A stretch of DNA of 28,040 nucleotides from CAYSBK01 sp964429265 (GCA_964429265.1 CAYSBK010000015.1:1-28040), one strand, 5' to 3'. Positions 6,199 through 13,681 are shown, counted from the first letter of the stretch. Notes: generated from the sequence alone by a model not told the origin. Made by a program: numbers and translations.

Positions 6199-7833
6199 CT
6201 ACATCATATTCATATCTTCTCCCATGCCGCCGCGAGGCTGGTCCTTTTTCTTCTCCGGCTTCTCGGTAACCACACAACCCGTCGTAAGCAGCAACGTCGC
6301 AATGCTCACCGCATTCTCCAACGCCGTTCGTGTCACTTTAACCGGGTCAATGACGCCGGCTTCGAGCAGATCCTCGTACTTGCCCGTGTCGGCGTTGTAC
6401 CCGAAGTTCCCGTTGCCCTGTGCAACCCTGCTTACCACAAGATTAGCCGTGGCGCCTGCGTTGGCCGCGATCCAGTAGCACGGCATCGAAAGCGCCTTGG
6501 CCACTATCGCCGCTCCCGTCTGCTCGTCGCCGCTGAGCTTCAAACGCTCCACCGCATCGATGCAGCGAATCAACGCAACTCCGCCTCCCGGAACGATGCC
6601 TTCCTCGATCGCCGCACGCGTGGCATGAAGCGCATCCTCGATCCGCGCCTTCTTCTCCTTCATCTCCGCCTCGCTGGCCGCACCAACGTTGATTTGTGCA
6701 ACCCCGCCCGTCAACTTGGCAAGCCGCTCCTGCAGCTTCTCCCTGTCGTAATCGCTCGTTGTCGTTTCTATCTCGCTGCGAATCTGCGCAATCCTGCCCT
6801 TTATCGCCTCTTCGCTGCCGGCACCTTCCACGATCGTCGTCGTGTCGTTGTCGATCGTAACCTTCTTGGCCTGACCAAGCTGCCGGATGCTTATGTTCTC
6901 AAGGTCTATCCCCAGGTCCTTGAAGACGGCCTCGGCTCCCGTGTGTATCGCAATATCGCCCAGCATCGCCTTGCGACGGTCGCCGAAGCCGGGCGCCTTG
7001 ACCGCCGCAACCTGCAGAACGCCCTTGAGCTTGTTCACTACCAGCGTCGCAAGGGCCTCGCTTTCCACGTCCTCGGCGATAATCAGCAGCGGCCGCCTCG
7101 CCTTTGCGACCTTTTCAAGCAGCGGCACCAGCTTCGTCACGCTGCTGATTTTTTCCTCGTGCACCAGGATGTACGGCTTCTCAAGCTCGCACACCATATT
7201 CTTGGGATCGGTGACAAAGTGAGGCGACAGGTACCCGCGGTCGAATTGCATACCCTCGACAAAGTCAACCGTCGTCTCCAGGCCCTTGCCTTCCTCAACC
7301 GTAATCACACCGTCCTTGCCAACCTGCTGGAAGGCCTCGGCCATTATCTTGCCCACCTCCGTGTCGTTGTTCGCCGAGACCGATGCAACGTTGACGATGT
7401 CATCCTTTTTGGTGATGTCAACAGGCCGAGCAAGCGACGCCAGCTTCTGTTTTACCGCCGCCGCTGCCTGCCGCATCCCCCGCGCCAGCGCCATCGCATC
7501 CGCACCGGCCGCTATGTTCCGATAGGCCTCTTTGAACATCGCCTCCGCCAGAACCGTCGCCGTAGTCGTGCCGTCACCGGCAACCTTCGACGTCTTCGAA
7601 GCAACCTCCTTGGCCAGTTTCGCTCCGAGGTTCTCGTTCTTGTCGGCAAGCTCGATCTCCTCGGCCACCGTCACGCCGTCCTTCGTTACGGTCGGTCCAC
7701 CCCAGCTCTTGTCAAGAATGGCGTTCCGGCCCCTCGGCCCCAATGTCGACTTTACCGCCGCCGCGAGTTTCTCCACCCCAGCCAGCAGACTTGCCCTGGC
7801 GTCCGTCTCGAATGCCAATCTCTTTACTGCCAT
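6199..7833 (-). CDS. groEL: Chaperonin GroEL, promoter-proximal paralogue
   Basis: First gene of the chaperone cluster, 544 residues. ATPase elements are intact: TLGPRGRNAIL, KDGVTV (Asp52), GDGTTT (Asp87) and IEDALHATRAAIEEG. The C-terminus carries a GGMGEDMNMM tail, the classical Gly-Met type. Two places depart from the usual sequence. In the apical domain RGYLSPHF has His205 where E. coli has Tyr203, a residue known to matter for GroES and substrate binding. In the equatorial/intermediate segment the usual LRQI-like motif reads MPCYWIAANAG. AAGGAG at 7844-7849 lies 10 bases before the ATG. The gene is divergent from the DNA methyltransferase gene. Which of the two GroELs is the housekeeping copy is not obvious. 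Confidence 0.97.
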   Translation of the reverse strand: MAVKRLAFETDARASLLAGVEKLAAAVKSTLGPRGRNAILDKSWGGPTVTKDGVTVAEEIELADKNENLGAKLAKEVASKTSKVAGDGTTTATVLAEAMFKEAYRNIAAGADAMALARGMRQAAAAVKQKLASLARPVDITKKDDIVNVASVSANNDTEVGKIMAEAFQQVGKDGVITVEEGKGLETTVDFVEGMQFDRGYLSPHFVTDPKNMVCELEKPYILVHEEKISSVTKLVPLLEKVAKARRPLLIIAEDVESEALATLVVNKLKGVLQVAAVKAPGFGDRRKAMLGDIAIHTGAEAVFKDLGIDLENISIRQLGQAKKVTIDNDTTTIVEGAGSEEAIKGRIAQIRSEIETTTSDYDREKLQERLAKLTGGVAQINVGAASEAEMKEKKARIEDALHATRAAIEEGIVPGGGVALIRCIDAVERLKLSGDEQTGAAIVAKALSMPCYWIAANAGATANLVVSRVAQGNGNFGYNADTGKYEDLLEAGVIDPVKVTRTALENAVSIATLLLTTGCVVTEKPEKKKDQPRGGMGEDMNMM

Positions 7834-7966
7834 AATTGCCTGTCTCCTTATTGTCCTGCAGAAACTTCAAGTCCAGAATCCCGGCTCAAGGCTAACCCCG
7901 GTGCAAAAAACATACCAGCCCGGCCGCTCGCCCGCCACCGTCCGGCTAAACCGCGCCTAACCCCAG

Positions 7967-7995
7967 CTTTTACGGGAAGTTAAGACCACCGGCAA
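7967..7995 (-). promoter_or_regulatory. Candidate promoter of the chaperone operon
   Basis: On the minus strand TTGCCG (7990-7995) is followed after exactly 17 bases by TAAAAG (7967-7972), each 4 of 6 to consensus. Transcription would start near 7960, with a leader of about 127 bases before groEL. The match is modest. Confidence 0.3.
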
Positions 7996-8001
7996 TTGCC
8001 G
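7990..8001. promoter_or_regulatory. 12-bp perfect palindrome CGGCAATTGCCG, possible operator
   Basis: A perfect 12-bp palindrome overlapping the -35 box of the candidate chaperone promoter. A protein bound here could block that promoter. It is not the HrcA/CIRCE sequence. A related dyad lies between groES and the second groEL (5807-5818). Confidence 0.4.
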
Positions 8002-8144
8002 CCTCTCGCCCCGACACCGCCGCTGGCTGCAGTTTTTGGCACTTACACCACGCCCGGCACGCCAACTTGACAGCCTCCACCCGGCCGGCCCCGCCCATTC
8101 CGCCCCGGCTGCCGCTGCCTCCGCGCCGCCCTCCGCCCCCGCAC

Positions 8145-8172
8145 TTGCAAAGCCGCCGCCGCCGGGTAATAT
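8145..8172 (+). promoter_or_regulatory. Candidate promoter giving a leaderless methyltransferase mRNA
   Basis: TTGCAA (8145-8150) and TAATAT (8167-8172) are separated by 16 bases, each 4 of 6 to consensus. The -10 box ends 6 bases before the ATG at 8179, so transcription would start at or next to the start codon. No Shine-Dalgarno sequence precedes the ATG, which agrees with a leaderless transcript. Confidence 0.4.
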
Positions 8173-8178
8173 AGCCAT

Positions 8179-9213
8179 ATGCGACCGGAACGGCTCAGAA
8201 ACAAGATTATATGCGGCGACTGTATCGAGGTCCTCGCAAAGGTCCGGCAACCCTTCGCCGACCTCATCTTCGCCGATCCTCCTTTCAACATAGGCTACAA
8301 CTACGACAATTACAACGACCGGCAAAAAGCCGACCGGTACATCACCTGGACGCGCCGGTGGATGACAGCCTGCAAGAATGTTCTCCAACCCCACGGCTCA
8401 TTCTACATCGCCATCGGTGATGAGCACGCCGCCGACGTAAAAAAAATCGCCGACGACCTCGGTCTTGTAATGCGAAACTGGATAATCTGGCACTACACCT
8501 TCGGCCAGCAGATGAAAAACAAGTTCGCCCGGGCCCACGCGCACATTCTCTACTTCGTCAACGATAAGAAGAACTTCGTCTTCAATGCCGATGCCGTCAG
8601 GGTCATCTCCGACCGGCAAAAAAAATACCGCGACAAAAGGGCCAACCCCGCCGGCAAAATGCCCGACGACGTCTGGGACGAATACCCCAGGGTCTGCGGA
8701 ACCTTCAAGGAGCGCATGCGCTTCCCCTGCCAGATGCCCGAAAGCCTCCTGGCCAGAATAATCCGCGTCAGTTCCACAGCCAATGACAAACAAAAACACT
8801 GGGTACTCGACCCCTTTGTCGGCTCCGGCACAACGGCCGTCGTCGCACACAAGCTCGGCCGCCACTACACCGGCATCGACATCTCCCCCGCCTATGTCGC
8901 CGCCGCCAGAAGACGCATCGCCCAAGCAACCGGCCTGCCTGTCGAGGGCGAAGGCTCCATCAGCTGGAATGAACACCTCGAAAACGAACTCAAGTGGCTC
9001 TATCACGAAAATAAGGTCCCCGTCGATCAGCTTCTGGCCGACGACGTCTTACTCGCACTGTTCACCCAGAAGTTCAACCACAGGCTCAGCGGCCGGCTAC
9101 GGAAGTTTCACGACAATGACATAGCCAGACAATTGATTGTTATGCGAAAAGACGGACGACTCACCCTGCTCGAGAACCGCATCGCCCGGGAAAGCGCCGC
9201 CAATCCGCGCTGA
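8179..9213 (+). CDS. Solitary DNA (adenine-N6 or cytosine-N4) methyltransferase, beta class
   Basis: An AdoMet-dependent DNA amino-methyltransferase of 344 residues. The catalytic motif is FADPPFNIGY (Asp33-Pro-Pro-Phe36), and the AdoMet-binding motif DPFVGSGTT comes later (from Asp211), followed by GRHYTGIDISPAY. This order, catalytic motif first, defines the beta class that includes CcrM/HinfI-type enzymes. The central part (about 40-200) includes GSFYIAIGDEH and WHYTFGQQ. The C-terminal part (about 250-344) is family-specific and may help DNA recognition. DPPF rather than DPPY is a tolerated variant. No restriction endonuclease or specificity gene lies next to it, so it is probably an orphan, regulatory or epigenetic methylase; ribD follows 12 bases later. 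The recognition sequence cannot be read from the protein. Confidence 0.9.
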   Translation: MRPERLRNKIICGDCIEVLAKVRQPFADLIFADPPFNIGYNYDNYNDRQKADRYITWTRRWMTACKNVLQPHGSFYIAIGDEHAADVKKIADDLGLVMRNWIIWHYTFGQQMKNKFARAHAHILYFVNDKKNFVFNADAVRVISDRQKKYRDKRANPAGKMPDDVWDEYPRVCGTFKERMRFPCQMPESLLARIIRVSSTANDKQKHWVLDPFVGSGTTAVVAHKLGRHYTGIDISPAYVAAARRRIAQATGLPVEGEGSISWNEHLENELKWLYHENKVPVDQLLADDVLLALFTQKFNHRLSGRLRKFHDNDIARQLIVMRKDGRLTLLENRIARESAANPR

Positions 9214-9225
9214 GGACTCAGACCT

Positions 9226-10362
9226 ATGCAAACCGATGACGAGCGTTATATGCAGGCAGCGCTGCGGCTTGCCCGGCGAGGGCTGGGTGCCGTCGAGCCG
9301 AATCCCGCCGTCGGCTGCATCATCGTAAAGGGCAACCAGGTAGCCGGACGGGGCTGGCACAAAAAATTCGGCGGCCCTCACGCCGAGATAAACGCCATCG
9401 AGGACTGCAAGACCCTCGGCATCGACCCCGCAGGCTCAACGATCTACGTCACCCTTGAGCCTTGCTGCCATCACGGAAAAACGCCCCCCTGCACCGACGC
9501 CATAATCGCGGCCCGACCGGCCAGGGTCGTCGTTGCAACCATCGACCCTTCCCCGCACGCCGGCGGCGCCGGGATCGAACAGCTCAGGCACGCCGGTATT
9601 CAAGTCGATATCGGCCTCTGTCAGACGCAGGCCCGGCTGCTGAACGCCCCTTTCTTCAAGTTCGCCGCGACGGGCGATTGCTGGGTCACGCTGAAATGGG
9701 CACAGAGCATCGACGGCAAACTGGCGCCGGCGCCCGGCGAAGGTTCGACCTGGCTGTCCAATGAACTAAGCCGAAAAGACGTTCAGCATCTCCGCCGGCG
9801 CGTCCAGGCCATCCTGGTCGGCATCAACACCGTTCTTGCCGACGACCCGCTGCTTATCCCAAGACCTGCCCGCGGAAAGAAGCTCATCCGCATCGTGCTC
9901 GACAACCACCTCAGAACGCCACCCGATTGCCAACTGCTGCGGACCATAAGCAAATCACCGGTGCTGGTCCTTACGTCCGCCGAGGCCGTCCGCCTCAATC
10001 CGGCAGCAGCCGAAAGCCTCACCGGCAAGGGCGCCGATCTGCTGGTATATGACGACCGGGCCGGGCAGTCCAACCTGCGTTTCCTGATGCAATGGCTTCG
10101 CGAGCACTGCATCGCACATCTGCTCGTCGAGGGCGGCCCGACGGTGCTGGCATCCTTCATCAAGGAAAACCTCGTCGATGAGATATGTGTCTATGTTGCC
10201 CCGAAAATCCTCGCCGCTGGCGGCACCGCCGACTTGGCCGCCGCGCTGGCGCAGATAGACGAGGCGATGACGCTCCATCACGTCCAGATAAAACAGTTCG
10301 GTGAGGATGTTTGTATGACCGGCTTATCCGAAAAGGCCGCCGCAGCCCTGTCGCTTGCCTGA
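9226..10362 (+). CDS. ribD: RibD, bifunctional riboflavin deaminase/reductase
   Basis: Catalyses two consecutive steps of riboflavin synthesis: deamination of 2,5-diamino-6-ribosylamino-pyrimidinone 5'-phosphate, then NADPH-dependent reduction of the ribosyl group. The 378-residue protein has an N-terminal cytidine-deaminase-like domain (1-145) with zinc ligands in PHAEINAI (His52, catalytic Glu54) and EPCCHHGKTPPC (Cys80, Cys89). The C-terminal reductase domain (from about 150) carries WVTLKWAQSIDGKLA, VGINTVLADDPLL and LLVEGGPTVLASFI. GAGGA at the preceding gene's stop lies 9 bases before the ATG, so it is probably co-transcribed with the methyltransferase. No other rib gene and no FMN riboswitch was seen nearby. 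Confidence 0.96.
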   Translation: MQTDDERYMQAALRLARRGLGAVEPNPAVGCIIVKGNQVAGRGWHKKFGGPHAEINAIEDCKTLGIDPAGSTIYVTLEPCCHHGKTPPCTDAIIAARPARVVVATIDPSPHAGGAGIEQLRHAGIQVDIGLCQTQARLLNAPFFKFAATGDCWVTLKWAQSIDGKLAPAPGEGSTWLSNELSRKDVQHLRRRVQAILVGINTVLADDPLLIPRPARGKKLIRIVLDNHLRTPPDCQLLRTISKSPVLVLTSAEAVRLNPAAAESLTGKGADLLVYDDRAGQSNLRFLMQWLREHCIAHLLVEGGPTVLASFIKENLVDEICVYVAPKILAAGGTADLAAALAQIDEAMTLHHVQIKQFGEDVCMTGLSEKAAAALSLA

Positions 10363-10530
10363 ACCTCTGTCTTTCACCCGGCGCGCCATATCAACACGGC
10401 AACCAACCGCGCAAAAAACCACCCCCCTCAATACAACGCCCACCTCCAATCACCACCGGCAATAAAACAGGAACAAGATAGGATTACCGCTTCTTGGAGA
10501 AAGGAAAATTACAGCCGGCCTCCTCGACGC

Positions 10531-10558
10531 CCCGTGACATTTCTGTCTTTCGAACGGG
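10531..10558. terminator. Possible hairpin between convergent genes
   Basis: CCCGT (10531-10535) pairs with ACGGG (10554-10558), and directly inside it GACA (10536-10539) pairs with TGTC (10544-10547), leaving a 6-base bulge. It sits between ribD and the convergent unrecognised gene. No T-run follows, so a terminator role is weak. The rest of the 213-base gap shows nothing else. Confidence 0.25.
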
Positions 10559-10575
10559 ACTTTGCATCCCCGGGC

Positions 10576-11313
10576 TTAAGTAGCCTGCTTGACGTACATA
10601 ATCTCCTTGTCGAACCAGTCGATCAGGTTTCTTACCTGGCGGACCAAATCCGGCTTGTTGTACTTCTCCGCCATATAGCCGAACACGAGCGTAGCACGTC
10701 GCAAAAGCGAAATAAAACGCTGTTCCCAGTGCAGAACCCGGGGCGTACCCTTGATGCCGTCGAGATGAAACTTCGGCGGCAGTCCCCCGTACAGCTCCAT
10801 TATGCTCTGGAATCCCGCGTGAACGTATCCCGAGTAAGCACTGTAAATCCGGTAAACCATATCCCGGTCGATATAAAGATTGGTGTGCTCGCTCAAAAGC
10901 CTCGCACGCGAAGCGTGAATCTTTCTGACCTTCGTCCGGTGAACCTTCCTGTTGTCCTCCAGAATCTCCACGTCCTCGATGCTCTCGCTGAAAAAATTCG
11001 CAATGTACTTTTCAACGTCCACCGGTATCTCCGGAAACTTCTCCAGAAGGAAGTAAATGTCGTTCACGCAATCCCCGACCGTCCTGATCAGCACCCCCAT
11101 CTCGGTAACATAACCCGCCTCCAGCAGTACCAGCAATGCATTGGCACCGCTGACTATCCGCACCGCCTTCAGCAGGCAAACGTGCTTCACCGTCGGCTCT
11201 TCGTAAACGTACCCACCATGCCGAAGCCTCGGCTTCTCAAGCTCCGATTCGAACGCCTCGACGAAGTCAGCTAACCGCTCGATCGCCTTTTTGTATATTT
11301 CGACCTTCTTCAT
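10576..11313 (-). CDS. Hypothetical helical protein, weak DUF5677-like resemblance
   Basis: A 245-residue, mostly helical, soluble protein starting MKKVEIYKKAIERLADFVEA. Notable segments are ALLVLLEAGYVTEMGVLIRT followed by VGDCVNDIYFLLEKFPE, a charged middle (EDNRKVHRTKVRKIHASRAR) and YSGYVHAGFQSIMELYGG with a Ser/Tyr-x-x-His pattern. The layout (a long helix containing an Arg-Thr pair, then an S/Y..H motif) recalls DUF5677-type proteins, but I do not assign the family firmly. I chose the ATG at 11313 over the upstream opening of the frame at 11478, because a good promoter (TATAAT at 11450-11455) lies inside that extension and the extra residues look non-coding. No signal peptide or membrane segment is seen. 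Function unknown. Confidence 0.75.
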   Translation of the reverse strand: MKKVEIYKKAIERLADFVEAFESELEKPRLRHGGYVYEEPTVKHVCLLKAVRIVSGANALLVLLEAGYVTEMGVLIRTVGDCVNDIYFLLEKFPEIPVDVEKYIANFFSESIEDVEILEDNRKVHRTKVRKIHASRARLLSEHTNLYIDRDMVYRIYSAYSGYVHAGFQSIMELYGGLPPKFHLDGIKGTPRVLHWEQRFISLLRRATLVFGYMAEKYNKPDLVRQVRNLIDWFDKEIMYVKQAT

Positions 11314-11605
11314 CCACCAACGCCAAGCCACCCGCACGGCATATATTAGCGACACAGCCAACCTGCTGTGCCGTTGATAAGCATATAGTGTGCCCACCGC
11401 TTGCGCCGTCGAACCGGCCTGCACAGCCTTCAACCTGCCCCTTGCTGTTATTATACCGACACCTTGCTCAAAATACAAGGGCTTCGCCTATCTGCCGCCC
11501 CCGGCAACCAGCAACAGTGCCGAAAAACACCTCCTGTGGCCGCATAACCGCCGCAAACGACCTGAAATAAAAATCCGCCTGCCCTCCCGCGGGCGGGTAA
11601 TACCC
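11314..11605. other. Gap between uvrC and the unrecognised gene
   Basis: These 292 bases hold the candidate promoter at 11450-11478 and no gene. I looked here for a missing C-terminal part of UvrC in other frames and found no helix-hairpin-helix sequence. Confidence 0.5.
11450..11478 (-). promoter_or_regulatory. Candidate promoter of the unrecognised gene at 10576
   Basis: On the minus strand TTGTAT (11473-11478) is followed after 17 bases by a perfect TATAAT (11450-11455). Transcription would begin near 11443, with a leader of about 130 bases. This supports the internal start codon at 11313. Confidence 0.5.
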
Positions 11606-12946
11606 TCATTCACCCAGCATCTTTTTGCTGCGAAGGATGTGATGGTAGTGCTGGGCGAAGCGGTGCGCCTCGTCACGAACGTATTGCAGCAGCTTGCGCA
11701 CCGGCCGGTGCGCCGGCAACCTGACCGGCCTGCTTGAGCCGGGCAGGTAAATGTCCTCCTGTTTCTTGGCTATCGCCGCCAGCTTCGGCATCGGGGCGTT
11801 CATCTGACGAAGTGCCTTCTCCGCCGCGCCGAGATGCCCCAGACCCCCATCGATCAAAACCAAATCCGGCCACAGTTCTTCCCCCGCCAGCGCGTACTTG
11901 TACCTGCGCCTGACCACCTCGGCGATCATCGCATAATCGTCAATACCTTCCACCGTCTTTATCTTGAACCGCCGATATCCGCTCTTGAATGGTCTGCCGT
12001 CGATAAACTTCACCAGCGACCCGACCGCCTCGGCCCCGCCGATGTTCGCAACGTCGATACCTTCTATTATCCGCACGGGCTCATCGGCACCCAAAAGCTG
12101 CTGAAGCTCCACCAGCGCAGCCGTCGGGTCACCCGCAAAAACCTCGGGCTGAACATCCTGCTCGGGCAGACCACGCCGGTCCAGACTCTCAATCAGCCGA
12201 ATCCGGTCACGGTACATCGCGGCCTTCTCGTATTGAAGAGACTGCGACGCCCGTTCCATCTGCTTTCGAAGTTCTCGCAAAACCGTCGAACGCTTCGACC
12301 GCAGAAAACGCAGCAGGTCCCTTATCAGCCTCTTGTACTCGCTCTGCTCTATCTTCGCCGCACACGGTGCCGTACACTGTTTTATACTGTACAGAAGACA
12401 CGGCCGGAAAAAACGCCGCTTCTGGTCATCCCGTCGGATATCAAGATTGCACGTGCGAAACTTGAATATCTTCTGCAGAACCACCAGCACCCCCCGAAGG
12501 TCTTTCGCACCAGCAAAAGGCCCGAACAACCGGCTGCCCTTCGCACGCGGCTTGCGCGTAATGTACACGCCCGGAAAATCATCCGACGTCACCACCTCCA
12601 GATAGGGAAACGTCTTGTCGTCCACCAGGTCCGTGTTGTAAGGCGGACGAATGTCTTTTATCAGCCTGGCCTCTTTCAGAACCGCGTCCACTTCGTTGGC
12701 CGTCTCAAGCCAGTCCACGCTCTCGACCTTGCTGAGCATCTCCGCAATCTTCGGCCCCCGGGAAGCAGCCACGTCCGCCGACGGCTGAAAATAGCTCGCC
12801 ACCCGGGAACGCAGGTTCTTCGCCTTACCGATATACAGAACCTTATCCCCCGCACCCTTCATAAAATACAGCCCGCAGCCGCTCGGCAACTGCTTTATCT
12901 CGGCGCGAATCCGTTCAAGTCTGTCGTTCGGCTCGCTCATCTTCAT
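11606..12946 (-). CDS. uvrC: UvrC-type excinuclease subunit lacking the C-terminal HhH domain
   Basis: UvrC makes the two incisions around a DNA lesion during nucleotide excision repair with UvrA and UvrB. The protein has about 446 residues, against roughly 600 for classical UvrC. Present are the GIY-YIG 3'-incision nuclease (CGLYFMKG...KVLYIGKAKNLRSRV), the cysteine-containing middle (FRPCLLYSIKQCTAPC), a UvrB-binding UVR segment (ASQSLQYEKAAMYRDRIRLI) and the RNase H-like 5'-incision domain (GIDVANIGG, DLVLIDGGLGHLGAAEKAL, VRDEAHRFAQHYHHILRSKK). It stops right after the last motif, so the tandem helix-hairpin-helix DNA-binding domain is missing; no frameshift explains this. In the first RNase H motif the usual DISH reads DVAN. 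The start is uncertain: ATG at 12946 or 12940, or GTG at 12970. Confidence 0.9.
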   Translation of the reverse strand: MKMSEPNDRLERIRAEIKQLPSGCGLYFMKGAGDKVLYIGKAKNLRSRVASYFQPSADVAASRGPKIAEMLSKVESVDWLETANEVDAVLKEARLIKDIRPPYNTDLVDDKTFPYLEVVTSDDFPGVYITRKPRAKGSRLFGPFAGAKDLRGVLVVLQKIFKFRTCNLDIRRDDQKRRFFRPCLLYSIKQCTAPCAAKIEQSEYKRLIRDLLRFLRSKRSTVLRELRKQMERASQSLQYEKAAMYRDRIRLIESLDRRGLPEQDVQPEVFAGDPTAALVELQQLLGADEPVRIIEGIDVANIGGAEAVGSLVKFIDGRPFKSGYRRFKIKTVEGIDDYAMIAEVVRRRYKYALAGEELWPDLVLIDGGLGHLGAAEKALRQMNAPMPKLAAIAKKQEDIYLPGSSRPVRLPAHRPVRKLLQYVRDEAHRFAQHYHHILRSKKMLGE

Positions 12947-12958
12947 CGCCACGTTGTC

Positions 12959-12969
12959 TGTCCGGGACA
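12959..12969. promoter_or_regulatory. Palindrome TGTCC-G-GGACA before uvrC
   Basis: A perfect 5-bp dyad around a single central base lies 13 bases upstream of the chosen uvrC start. It does not match the E. coli LexA box (CTGT, 8 bases, ACAG) or the B. subtilis box. It could be an operator or chance. Confidence 0.2.
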
Positions 12970-13030
12970 CGGCTTTCGGTGCCGGCTCAAAGGCATATTG
13001 TACCGCCCGCGCGCCCGCCCCGCGAGATAA

Positions 13031-13678
13031 TCACGCCCCGGCGGCCTCTGCCAGCGCCGCCACGACCGTCTTCGACAGCACCCATAGCGCATCCAGCGGC
13101 ATCTGCTCCGCCGCCGTCGCGTCAAAAAGGATTGACCCCCGCGGACCAAACTCCTCGTCGCCCCGCCAAACCACCACCGTCATCGGCACACGTGGAAGCA
13201 CCTTCAACTCCACCGCTGCGTCACCGAAATCCACCCTTCGCCCGCCAAGCCTCTCACCGGCCTCAAGCAGAAGCCCCGGCTTTTCGCCGAAAACCTCCGC
13301 CAGCTTCGCCGTCGGAAGCCTGTGCGGCCCCCTGAAGAAAAACTCCCCGCCCGGCAGCGATTCGGCCACCGTCAGCCTGCCGCTGGCGGCTGCCTGCCGG
13401 GCGTTAATCAGGTATGCCAGAATGCACAACTGCTGCCCGTACCTTGCCGATGACCCCTGCTCCGTCACCAGCCGCTTCCGCGCCGGTTCGACAATAAACT
13501 TCTTGTTCAGCAGGCGTATCTCGTAGCTGCCGGTCGACTCGTTATACTCGCACCCCGCCCGCCGGGCGACCTCACGCCCATCCAGCCCGGCCAAGCGCCG
13601 CCACAGTCCCTCGTTCGACACTTCAGTGTCCCCGCCCAACGCCGGTCGCCTTGAACCCCCCAGCCTCCGCTTTCCCAC
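13031..13678 (-). CDS. DUF3786 domain protein
   Basis: A 215-residue soluble protein whose core matches DUF3786 as I know it: LWRRLAGLDGREVARRAGCE at the start, then GSYEIRLLNKKFIVEPARKR, YGQQLCILAYLINARQAAAS, LPGGEFFFRGPHRLPTAKLA, an AVELKVLPRVPMTVVVWRGD segment and a helical end with DATAAEQMPLDALWVLSKTVV. The biochemical role of the family is not established; members occur mainly in anaerobic bacteria and archaea. It begins 3 bases after the ndk stop and precedes uvrC, so it belongs to the same transcription unit. Only the tail (Ala-rich) is low complexity. The extra 20 residues at the N-terminus may not be translated. Confidence 0.8.
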   Translation of the reverse strand: MGKRRLGGSRRPALGGDTEVSNEGLWRRLAGLDGREVARRAGCEYNESTGSYEIRLLNKKFIVEPARKRLVTEQGSSARYGQQLCILAYLINARQAAASGRLTVAESLPGGEFFFRGPHRLPTAKLAEVFGEKPGLLLEAGERLGGRRVDFGDAAVELKVLPRVPMTVVVWRGDEEFGPRGSILFDATAAEQMPLDALWVLSKTVVAALAEAAGA

Positions 13679-13681
13679 AGT

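Larger units (their letters stand above)
7834..8178. other. Divergent regulatory region between groEL and the methyltransferase
   Basis: These 345 bases hold no gene. They contain the groEL ribosome binding site, candidate promoters in both directions (7967-7995 minus, 8145-8172 plus), a 12-bp palindrome (7990-8001) and a perfect TTGACA at 8067-8072 without a matching -10 box. No CIRCE element (TTAGCACTC, 9 bases, GAGTGCTAA) was found on either strand, and no heat-shock sigma32 promoter was evident. Confidence 0.6.

Noticed and set aside
5821..7983. Long plus-strand open frame opposite groES and the proximal groEL
   Set aside because: It is the antisense shadow of two unmistakable chaperonin genes; its translation is rich in Arg, His and Leu with no family features.
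7834..8178. CIRCE/HrcA element or sigma32 promoter upstream of groEL
   Set aside because: Neither TTAGCACTC-N9-GAGTGCTAA nor a CTTGAA...CCCCAT arrangement was found by reading both strands.
8179..10362. Restriction-modification system
   Set aside because: Only the methyltransferase is present; the neighbours are ribD and groEL, and no endonuclease was seen.
11314..11676. Frameshifted remainder of uvrC encoding the HhH domain
   Set aside because: Reading the downstream frames gave no helix-hairpin-helix sequence, so the short form looks natural.
12951..12972. LexA box before uvrC
   Set aside because: CTGT and the following AC are spaced one base short of the E. coli consensus, and the ACAG end is absent.
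11834..13030. Long plus-strand open frame opposite uvrC
   Set aside because: Antisense to a clear UvrC protein; low-complexity Arg/Pro/Leu composition and no ribosome binding site.
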